A DNA stretch of 64,000 nt, taken from NCBI RefSeq assembly GCF_901709675.1, contig NC_051093.1:6221053-6285052 (forward strand), given 5' to 3'. Numbering within the stretch: the stretch's first letter is position 1; each line of letters begins with the position of its first letter. The position numbers and the translations under genes are program-made. Below the pieces are notes generated by a model. That model saw nothing but the letters and a program-made list of their open reading frames with translations. It was not told where the DNA came from and searched no databases. This DNA comes from Syngnathus acus (lineage: Eukaryota > Chordata > Actinopteri > Syngnathiformes > Syngnathidae). Shown piece by piece: positions 54,677 to 64,000 of this stretch.

Positions 54677-54799
54677 AACTGGGCAAGGAATTTGGATGGC
54701 AAAAAGGCAAAAATATGTGGGACAATGTTGAGACAAATGTGGTGGTGATCGTGGAGGAGTCAGCAAGTAAGACCTTGCGCTCATTTGCTCACAAAAGTG

Positions 54800-56334
54800 A
54801 ATGTGGCTGCGAGAGAGAGAGCGAGAGAGTGAGAGAGAGCGGGAGAGAGGAGGGAGGAGTGAGCAGAAGAGGGAGGAGTGTTTGAGATATTGTCATCCAG
54901 TCCTGTCAGGGAACAGACGAGAACGGCAGCGGGAAGCGTCAGCAAGTTACGGGATACGGACGCGGAGAAGAGCAACAAGGGAGCGAGGCGCAAATAAAAG
55001 GAATACACATGGAGCCACATCTGCAAGGGGCAACGATGGAATGACAGAAAAAGAGAAAGCATTTTGTTGCTTCCGGCCTTTCCTATCTCTTCCCACTTCT
55101 GTTTGGAGCATCCCACAGTGAAAACACATACATATGATATATATCTAAAATTCCTCTACATATATATCAAATTATGCCTGTTTTCAAAGAAGTTGCAGCT
55201 GGACAAGGAGAGAATTGACAACAATTGGGTTGAGTGATTGGGGGGGGGGGGGGGGGGAGATAATATGCAACAATTTTCCCTAAACTGTTGCATATTAATA
55301 GATTGGCATTGTTTTGGGTCACTTTTTGTTCAGGTGCTCATAATGTGAATGGAACATTTGAGCAACTTAAACCTGAGCCAGCCTCCAAAAGAACAAAAGA
55401 GCATCTGCTGCAGTCCAAGAGAGCTTCCTTTGAAAATAGGACATGTTTTGATGTGTCGATGGTAGCACGCTCGTGTTCCTGCTCCTGCTGCTGCTGTTGC
55501 TGTTTGGGCTGTCGCATCACCTCTTCACCGTCGTACTCCACAACGAGCTTGGGGAAATTCATTCTGGCCAAACTTATGCCAGTGAACAACTCCAAAGTGC
55601 AGAGAGAGCAAGTCTCTCTTGACCTCACGCTGATATTTTATTAGCGTCGCTAACAATCCGGCTTGGAAAGCAATCATGTATTTTGCAGAAGAACGAGAGT
55701 GGGGCATTTCAAATTAAGGGTAGGAAGGAGTTGCTTCCTTTTTAATAGACAACCAAATAAATCCAGCATCTTTTTTTGATTGCATCTCTTGTGCAGCATC
55801 ACTTTGAGCTCCAACATCACCCCCCCCTTTTTTTTTTTTTTCTTCCTCAAGTAGGACAAGGCTAAACAGACAATAGCTGGTGTCCAGGCTCTGTTACAAA
55901 TCGTGGGATGCAAAGATAGGAGAGCTTGCAAGGGGCGGGCGGAAGGGAAACAGGAGGGGGGTCAAGCAAAAGCAGACTGGGTCCAAAAAGCCACTGGACT
56001 CCCTGAGTGGTAACTGGAAGCCACTGTGTGTATGTTGTGTGTGAGTGTGTGTGAGGACAAGACACCACCACACGTGGAAAGGGAGAGACGCCTCTGGACA
56101 GTCGGCATCTGAGGATTACAGCTGGATGAGTGCCCAGAGTTTCCTTTTAAACAACAGCTGCCTGTTGGCTCCTTGACTGAGAATAAATTGGGGAAAAACA
56201 AAAAAACGATGCCTACCACTAAAATAAAAGAACAATTGTGCATCCATGATGTCAGCGGAAAGATGAAAGATACGAGTTAATCGAGCGGAGTGGAGGAGGC
56301 AACAGAGAACTCCCGTGAGAGACGACACACTCCG
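54800..56334 (+). promoter_or_regulatory. Candidate promoter and untranslated first exon of shisa9
   Basis: Starts with a GAGA-rich block (54812-54870) and includes a GC-richer segment to about 55020. The right end carries a strong donor, CACTCCG/GTGAGT, after 56334, which could pair with the acceptor CAAACCTAG ending at 57169 to join a 5' UTR exon to the coding exon. No open frame is claimed. Run-type repeats (G-run about 55240-55257) interrupt it. Inferred from splice motifs only. Confidence 0.35.
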
Positions 56335-56475
56335 GTGAGTTTTCCTTGGGACGTCGGAAGTGATTTGGCGCCGCTTATCAGATGTGTTAGCCACTCAGGA
56401 ATACGAGAAATGTCCCTCGAATTGAGAAATCCTCCGAGATGGGAGTTTGGGACTCTTTGTGAGTCTTAGAAGAAC

Positions 56476-56493
56476 CCCCCCCCCCCCCCCCCC
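56476..56493. repeat. Poly-C homopolymer run
   Basis: About 17 consecutive C upstream of shisa9; exact length is likely unreliable in an assembly. Confidence 0.8.
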
Positions 56494-56865
56494 ACCTGTT
56501 CTTCTTTTGACACTTTCACAGATTGTTCTTTGACTGAGCAAAGTGAGAAACAGATTGCAGGAAATGCTCCAAAAACGTTTATTTGTGGCCAGCGAGCTTC
56601 TTTAAACTGGATCCACCGCAAGGATTTGTTTCCAACTTCTGGATGTCAAATGGAATTGTGAAAGGTGATGTTTATGGACCACACGTGCATGTAAAAGTTG
56701 AGCGCAATTTAAACGATCCAAAATGACAACAAATATTTTCTCAACAGCGTGATGGTTGAAACTGTCAGCAATCAATTCTGATCTTCATTCATTCACATGA
56801 CATGAAATCAAGATAGAATATTGATTTCTTTCACTCACTTGCTGTCAATGAATCCCTATAAATCA

Positions 56866-57100
56866 TAGGTGTCAAACTCAAGGCCCGGGGGCCCAGATAC
56901 GGCCCGCAACATCATTTGATGTGGCCCGCGAAGACAAATTTTGCGTTGACTTTGTGTCATTGCTAAAAAAAAATAAAAAAATAGAGACATTGCTAGCAAT
57001 TTTTATTACCATTCGTCCTTTTAAAGTATTTGAACAATTTTTACGAGTCTCTGATTTCAAAACTAGTTATTCATCAGTTTGTTGTGTAGCCTAACACGTT
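56866..57100. mobile_element. hAT-like repeat fragment (GGCCCGGGGGCC type)
   Basis: ATAGGTGTCAAACTCAAGGC followed by CCCGGGGGCCCAGATACGGC and GATGTGGCCCGCGAAGAC matches, from memory, a widespread vertebrate hAT-derived repeat. The right boundary is uncertain. It lies just upstream of the shisa9 coding exon. Confidence 0.5.
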
Positions 57101-57233
57101 GACTGTACTTTGTAGCATGATCACATGTGAGAAGAATATTTAACAATATATTTGTTTGTCCAAACCTAGGTTCTTTTATGTTGGCTCTTTCGATTACACA
57201 TCAGCACTGAGGCATCAAGACCAAGGACCTAAG

Positions 57234-57784
57234 ATGTCTGCCTACACGCGACCGATGCTGGTTAGCATTCTTCTAGGTTTGAGTTCTCTGGGTGGTCTAC
57301 ACCGTCGGCCTTTGGGCCTGGTTTCAGCCCAGGTTCCTTCGAGTAACCTCACGACCGAGCCCTCGGTGTTACCGGAGGCCGCCCTGGCGACACCGACCCC
57401 GGACTCGGAGGATAAAACTCTAGGCGGCGCTAATCGTTGCTGGGGCTACTACGACGTGATGGGCCAGTGGGATCCACCGTTCAATTGCAACGCGGGGATC
57501 TACAGCTTTTGTTGTGGCTCCTGCTTCTACCGATTCTGCTGCCAATTCAAAATCCACAGTTTGGATCAGACTTCCTGTTCAAACTACGACACGCCCGTCT
57601 GGGCCAACACCGGGAAACCGGCGGCGCCCGTCACAGAGGTCCATCAGGAACCAGACCGCGATCGAACCCACATGATCGTGTATATTATCTGCGGCGTGGT
57701 GGCCATCATGGTTCTCGTCGGAATTTTCACCAAGTTGGGGTTGGAGAAGAGTCGAGGTGGACAGACGGACATGACCAATTCCAG
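57234..57784 (+). CDS. shisa9: SHISA9-type AMPA-receptor auxiliary protein, first coding exon (partial gene)
   Basis: SHISA9 (CKAMP44) is a synaptic type-I membrane protein that modulates AMPA-receptor desensitisation. The exon encodes 183 codons plus two bases. The Met at 57234 (A at -3) starts a signal peptide (about residues 1-32, ending VSAQ), followed by a glycosylation sequon NLT. The Shisa cysteine domain reads CWGYYDVMGQWDPPFNC, then FCCGSCFYRFCC, then CSNYDTPVW. The membrane helix is MIVYIICGVVAIMVLVGIF followed by TKLGLEK. The phrases MGQWDPPFNC, NTGKPA and GIFTKLGLEK match SHISA9 better than SHISA6 or SHISA7. The exon ends in NSR with Arg split by the donor AG/GTAGGA, as human exon 1 ends in MSR. 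An upstream in-frame TTG extension to 57156 is not used. The cytoplasmic tail exons are outside the window. Teleosts may have two copies (a/b); which one this is cannot be told. Confidence 0.85.
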
Positions 57785-58390
57785 GTAGGACTTGAACAAT
57801 GAAGATATATCAAAACATTCCACACATTCTCACAAATGGACTTTTATACTGTATTATTAATGTCATTGCAGCACAGGAGCTAAATATTGGTTTGGATTCA
57901 GTCTGCGCATTTATTTAAATCAGATGTGACGTCTGAAGATGGAATATAAAGAGATTTTTTCCAGGTGCATAATTACGCTTTTAGTTGATCTTTGGGTGGG
58001 GATTTAACAAAACCTGCACGGGGAGCCAGATTGTGTTTTGCTTGCATACTGGTGGTATAGCTGTTTCACATTGATGCTGGATTGATTGCTGTGACACAAC
58101 TGTGACTCTGCCAATGTTTGGCCTCCAGTGAACGATCCGAAGAGAGCGGGTGGTTTTTGGATGGCTGGAATATTGACCGGATGTGACTGGAAAGGAGCCA
58201 ATGGTTAATTCTAGCGCACAGAACAGCGAGGACAAGAGAGAGACTCAGAGTGTGTGTCAGTGTGTTGGGTGTGACCGGCCAGCCTATTGGGTGTTAAGAA
58301 TTGCACCATGGGGGCTCCTTTAAAATGCCGTCATTACCGGATCTCTCAGCCTACTCTGCGGATGAGTAAGACCATGGTGTGGAGTCTAAT

Positions 58391-58391
58391 G

Positions 58392-58422
<31 letters not shown>

Positions 58423-58446
58423 CGAGAGAGCGAGAGAGAGCGAGAG

Positions 58447-58478
<32 letters not shown>
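58391..58478. repeat. (GA)n microsatellite with GAGC interruptions
   Basis: GAGAGA array broken by regular GAGC units, about 88 bp, in shisa9 intron 1. Confidence 0.9.
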
Positions 58479-58483
<5 letters not shown>

Positions 58484-61400
58484 CCGGACACCAGTACTGA
58501 TTAATCCCGGTTTTGTGACACCCATATCATGATTAAAGATGGCAGCTCTTGCCACATGCTATCCTCGGATATGCAAATAATATATATATCAATATAGATT
58601 AAACCCATATGACATGTATTGCAACATTGTGCAAAGCATGCTACTATTAACAATTACCAAAAATGTATGCAAAACCTCCTGAAGGTAACAAAAACGCTGT
58701 AATTCCCACATCAGGCCAGTAGTTGGCGATGTCACGTTCTAAAACACATCGCAATGCCAACATGGATGCACAACTTCTATTCAAAAATACAATGCACAAT
58801 GCACAATATATTAGCATTAGCTTCTGAAGGTATTTGGTGTATTCTTTGGCGTCACGGTAACAAAAGCCATATTTAGCATTGGCCCTGCAGTATAGGGGGA
58901 GGGGAGGGGTGGACTGCGTTTTCATTTGCATTAGACAGGACGGTTCACTTTGAAGTGGATATTGTATGTAGTGATGTAACTATTTATCCTTTGGGGCATT
59001 TAGGAGGAAAACATGTCACGTGTGCTGCTATCAGGACACCTGGGAACTATTTCAAGTTGAGGGGGGAGAACAAGAATTTGAATTCGAGTCTTCAATTAAC
59101 TTAAGATGGAGCCCACATAAGCACAGGAACGGGCCTAGTTCAGGTTCACCCACTTGTACAACATCTTGAACTGAAATACGTTTCCATTCGGAAAAAAAAA
59201 AGAGCTCATCTTTGCACGTCAATCACGCTATCAAAATTCACTCTCAACCTTTGATTGTTTGGAACTTCCTCCCAGCTGCGATCAAGGAAGGGTCCGTTCG
59301 TCACTATGCACGCCTGCGTTTGTACCACGTAGGTGCAGTGGATAAAATAAATCTTGCCACAAAGCTGTTAAGGTGCTAATGCGCTGAAACCTTGGGTCAG
59401 GCAATCACAACAGTCAGCCGTGCAATGATGTAAAGCTTCAGACACCCAACACACACGCACGTATGCACACACACTTCTCATTACAGCTGTGCATCACTCC
59501 CTGTGTGTCCCCCCCCCTCCCCCCCAATGCACTTCCCCTCATCTCCCGAGAGGCTGTTTTTGTTTTGCTCGTCGTCTGTTGGCGACAACATTAAAAATAA
59601 ATCGGATCCTTTGATACATGATTCAGTCGAGGGAAGTTATACACCAAATATTTTTAAAGTATTTACGAACTACTAAGTCTTGACATACTTAGATGTAGAG
59701 AACTTACTAAAATACAATAGCTGGTTTATTTTTCTGTGCTAGTTAAAGGTTTAGAGTTTAAACTTCACTATGGTGAATGTAAAGCGAAAACAAAGGGCAA
59801 TAAGATGTTTTACAAATTAAATTGAACTCAACAGAGGGACGGCTGCGCCGCTGCGCGTGTGATCACAGCCAACGTCAGTCATGAGTGGGTAGAATTGTTC
59901 CATCGACAAACAAAAATAGCGTTATGCAAAAAAGTCATTGAATTATGACTATAAGTTAAGTCAAAATATTTTGAGTTCAACTCTCATGAGAAATTATAGA
60001 AGATGTGGTTTAAATGTTAAAATATATATATTTTTTATGTATATATTTACTATTATCAAACAGCCACGTGATTTTTCTTCTTTTGTTTGTTCAGGGAGCA
60101 ACTTTGCGGTTGAATTTATTGGTGTTTACATTGTTTCAAACACACCCGGTAGAGTAATGTTGCTGTCTTTCCTTTTAATAGCATTACCCAAGTCATCATA
60201 AGTTATTCCCCAAAAGAGCTTTGCGTTCAAGGGCACAACCAATTGAATGAGTCACAGGGGATCCAAAGAGCCTTTTCCATAGGCCATTGGATTGCTTTAC
60301 TGTATTGTATTTCATCCTCAGCGCTTTCTATTTCTTTTATTGTTCAGCCCCAGTGGCACTTTTCATCATCGCTTGTGACAGGTGTTTACAGCAAAGCGAT
60401 GAGCGCTCACACTGTTACGCTTTTCTCAAACGGTTCGAGCCACAGCACGAGTTTCAGCGCCCGTGCTGGGCGCCGCCGCTCGAAAACACGTTTGTTTTTC
60501 AAAGTTAATTACATTTGATGGGGATCAGCTTTAAATGTTGCGAAATGATTGCAAATATCTAAGAGGGCAGTGAAACAGACTATAAATGAAAGAGAAATTA
60601 GAGATAAAAAAACAAGTTGATGTTATTTCACAAAAACAACTTGTTAAATTAATTCCCCAGGATGCGCTAGTCTCTTGTTTGAAAATATTCTTTGATGGTG
60701 CAACTGTTTCGGAAAATAGATTTGCACGCTCTTAATATAATAAAGATTTTATAATAATAATAATTCTTGCGGGGATTCGGAGCGGATGATAACAATGATT
60801 ATTTCCATCTGTGATGTTCCTCGGTATCTTCAAAACACACGAGGGACAAACTATTGTCAGGAAGCACTTACAAAGTCAATCAGAGGACAGAAAAGTCCTT
60901 CGTTGAATTATTAGTAACTGCTTCTGGATTAAAATTTCATTTTGTTTTTAACATCTCCACATTGAAGATGCATAGAAACATTAAACTGTAAATTTGCTAA
61001 CATATCCTGTCCTTATTTATTTCCACATTAAAGCAAAAATCGCATTTCATGTTTCCAATCTTTGGCCGCGTGCGCATGACAGATGGCCCAACGCTTACAA
61101 AGCATAGTCCAATTTTTATAGGATCCATGTGGTCATATTAATCATATGCAATGTGGGGGGAAAAAAAAAACATATGATAAAAATGTAAGTGTGTTGCTTT
61201 TATGGACTGCAGCTTCCATGATGTCATTCAGCTCCCTTACGTCATGTTCAATAAAAATGCAAAGCGGCGTGTGTAAAAAGTGGAATTAAATCTGCATTTA
61301 TAAAAATAATCGTTTCACATCAGTAAAAATCCCGACGCCGCATTATTACGATTATATTTTTGAACAATTCACAAACGCTGCAAGATATTTAAGACTGGGA

Positions 61401-62863
61401 GTTCTTTCTGAGTTCCTTCCTATGAGTGTTTTTTTTTATGTTGGACTGAGTCTTGGATGGACTCGTATGTACTATATGCGTTGAGGTCAGTCCAAGGCGG
61501 GTTCCATTTGCACTCCGATGGTCCTGATAACGGTCTTGTTCCAGAGGAGATTGACACTGGCTACAAGTGGTAGTGACAGAAAACCAACAGCTTACATGGA
61601 GCTGCTTGCTGGAGCATACAAAGTGGTAAGCAGTAAGAGCGTCTATGTGCTATATAGTACCTTCAAGTCCATGTATGAATCGAAATATACAATATACGCT
61701 AGTATTGTTCATGGAGACAATAATAATGACATAAAAATGCTATTTTGTGGAGTTGTGGTTTTCTCTTGTCAAGGTTTGACAAGTTGTAACAATTTTTTTT
61801 TTACTATTTTTATGATTTGTGTTGTACTTTGTGTCCCGTGTTTTTTTTATTTTTTTTTATTTTTTTAAATGCACCATTTCTTGTCAGATGAGCCGGGAAA
61901 AAAAAAAAAAAAAAAAAAGAAAGCGAGTTGATGACACACATTCGAACATCCCGTAATGAGAAAAACAAGCAGTTTCTTGTTGCTAAATGTCAAGATTCTT
62001 AGTCATCATTATTTTTATTTTACACATTCCTGCAATTGGAGCTTTTCTCCGGAATGGCTCGAGCCTAATCCCAATTAGACGATGTCTCTGTATCTATCTC
62101 TGTTTTAAATATGCTGGCAAGAGCAACTGAGGTCATACAAAGTATTTGACACCATATGTCTTCCAAATGACACCGGTTTCTCCTTTCTACTGATTATTTC
62201 TTGCTGCCTTTGCACCAAGAAGAAACTTCCAAACGTGGCCGAGCAGTGTTGCATTCTTATGAGGTCAATATCTCAAAGTCAAGTCTCACATTGGCACAAG
62301 GGGGAAAAAAAAGGAAGCAAAGGAAGAAAAAGACAAATTAAATGATGGTGGGCTGCCGTGAAATAACAACACAGCGATAGAAAAAAGAACAAGACAGGGT
62401 GAGATTCCTCATTCCAAATCAGGCGTGATGGTCAAAATCCAACTTACCTTATCCATCCACTCCTCCTCCTCACCACTCATCTCTTTTGCAATCCATCATC
62501 TTGCTTCCCATTTTCACTCCCTCATCCTTCACTCCAACATCTGCTTCCACTGGTCTGTAGACAGACATGACATATGAGAATTGTAGTCGTTTTTAATCAT
62601 TAATCCAATCATTATTCAATGAATGATTCATCTTTTCGGTAAAAAGACAGCCTTGTCCAGATGATTTCATTTCGCCTCCCAAAAACAAGTTTTAGAAACT
62701 ACCTGATCCTGCCATAAGCAATAAATCCAGCCTGACTCGGCTGTTAAAAGATAGATGGGAGGAAATAAGGCAGACCGCTGTCTTGAGAAACTGCACGAGA
62801 CAAACAAGCTCATAGAAAGGTGCCATGAAAGACAAGGAAAAGAAGGACAGCATATGGTTACAT

Positions 62864-62883
62864 GGGGGGGGGGGGGGGGGGGG
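62864..62883. repeat. Poly-G run in shisa9 intron
   Basis: About 20 consecutive G; the apparent Gly-run reading frame across it is spurious. Confidence 0.8.
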
Positions 62884-62954
62884 AATGCAGAGTAGCACAG
62901 AAAGTGGGCTTGTTGACATCCTCATTGCTAAAAATGTATTTTATTTTGTCTACA

Positions 62955-63045
62955 ACCTATATATATTTTATTTTATTTTATTTAGTATAGTCATTAAATA
63001 TTTTATTTATATTAATTATATATTTTATTTTATTTATATTCTTCT
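62955..63045. repeat. (TTTTA)n low-complexity tract
   Basis: TATTTTATTTTATTTTATTT-type pentamer repeats passing into TTTATATTAATTATA sequence. Confidence 0.7.
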
Positions 63046-64000
63046 CGGTGCCGCAGTCTCTGGAGAGCTATTCCTCACTTGTCCGTTCACCTGTTTACCG
63101 ATCCTTTGCATTTCCATTCCAGCCACATACGACCGCTATTGCCTCTCTTTGCACAAATGAGCGTGATAAATCTTAAGAAGGACGCAGCCTTCTCTATATG
63201 CTGAACACACATTGTGGCTCAAAGGCAGTGGATGTCCTAACAGATGTTAACTGCTTTCATTTAAGAAGGGGAGAAGGGAGGGAGGGAGGGGCCGAGACGA
63301 TGCGACACGCTTTGAATAGCACCTTCCGAACCCGAGCACAAAGTTATGCAAAGTCACAGTTAATGCTGCGTGCTAAAAAAAAAAAATGGCGGTAACGAAT
63401 GGGCTCACCCGACCTTAACGTTTTTATTGTAAGATAGCTGCAAACTCACATAAAAACTGACAATGAAAATAAATTTCTGTACTCAGACCCGTATCCAAAC
63501 CCTAAACTAAATTGAATCTGTTGTTTAGTAAAATATTTGAATGTGATGAGAGCAATATATAGATGAACAATTTAATTGATTATATCGACCCAACGGTTCA
63601 TGCGTGCGTTACATCTTCACTCACATGTGTCACGGAATTATTTACACATTCACATAAGCACTCGGTGTATCATGAGCGGTTGTTTACACTTCACTTTGCC
63701 TCTAAACCTCTTTATGCCACTTTCACTTTCTCTCACTATTTACCTCCAACTCCCCGTGTCCCTTTACGTGATGAGCTTCCGACTAGCCGAGCTGCGGCCG
63801 TTACGTGGATTTTCCTCTCACTAAAGGAAAATTGATAAAATCCTATTTTGATGCATGTCTGTCTTATTTTCCCAGTGAGATAGGAGGCTTTGTTGATATT
63901 AGCATTAGCATATATGTTTTCAGTCTGCAATAAACTGGACAACATAAGCAAATGATCCATATGTTGCTAATAAGACAAAATGGAGGGAAAATGAAGAGGG

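Larger units (their letters stand above)
57785..64000 (+). other. First intron of shisa9 (continues past the window)
   Basis: No exon matching the SHISA9 cytoplasmic tail was found. The intron contains a (GA)n run (58391-58478), a poly-A run (about 61898-61918), a G-run (62864-62883) and TTTTA-type repeats (about 62960-63045). Nothing else is recognised. Confidence 0.55.

Noticed and set aside
54328-54784. Pro/Ser/Phe/Leu-repeat and Lys/Glu/Gly/Arg-repeat frames
   Set aside because: They are translations of the GGAA/CCTT tetranucleotide array in several frames.
57156-57233. N-terminal extension of the shisa9 frame from a TTG
   Set aside because: It starts at a non-ATG codon, crosses a likely splice acceptor, and would place 26 residues before a clear signal peptide that begins at the Met at 57234.
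61518-61868. Plus-strand open frame in shisa9 intron 1 as a possible downstream exon
   Set aside because: It does not resemble the SHISA9 cytoplasmic tail (expected to begin near ALADVMRPQ) and ends in a poly-T derived Phe run.

Overview
The window is nuclear DNA from a vertebrate, most likely a ray-finned fish with a compact genome. Genes are split by short GT-AG introns (often 70-300 bp), the exon products match vertebrate families along their length, and the spacers hold teleost-style repeats (hAT-like and MITE elements, LINE tails, long simple repeats). The species cannot be named from the sequence.

Layout. (1) 386-6204, minus: complete COG1, 15 coding exons, 977 aa. (2) 7937-8589, plus: SMIM22, a three-exon micropeptide gene of 81 aa, head-to-head with COG1. 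(3) 10325-14120, minus: complete ROGDI, 11 exons, 284 aa, tail-to-tail with SMIM22. (4) 16619-24700, minus: complete GLYR1, 16 exons, about 505 aa. (5) 25896-37464, minus: complete periplakin (PPL), 22 exons, 1756 aa. (6) About 37.5-57 kb: a 19-kb stretch with no recognisable protein gene, holding repeats and candidate regulatory DNA. (7) 57234-57784, plus: first coding exon of a SHISA9-type gene; the rest lies beyond the window and 57785-64000 is its first intron.

All exon boundaries were read by hand from splice sites, reading phase and remembered human proteins. Phases are consistent across every junction in the five complete genes, which supports the models. SMIM22-ROGDI-GLYR1-PPL is the same order and orientation as human 16p13.3, except that UBN1, which lies between GLYR1 and PPL in mammals, is missing here. 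COG1 (17q25 in human) is a different neighbour.

The genes do not form one pathway: COG1 acts in Golgi tethering, ROGDI in V-ATPase/rabconnectin function, GLYR1 in chromatin, PPL in epithelial cytoskeleton and cornified envelope, SMIM22 is an epithelial membrane micropeptide, and SHISA9 is a synaptic AMPA-receptor auxiliary protein. I found no convincing wholly new system. The most unusual observations are the UBN1 gap, a GLYR1 lacking a visible AT-hook, two in-frame stop-free introns in COG1, a three-copy MITE family with internal repeats of its own ends, and candidate regulatory clusters upstream of PPL and shisa9.
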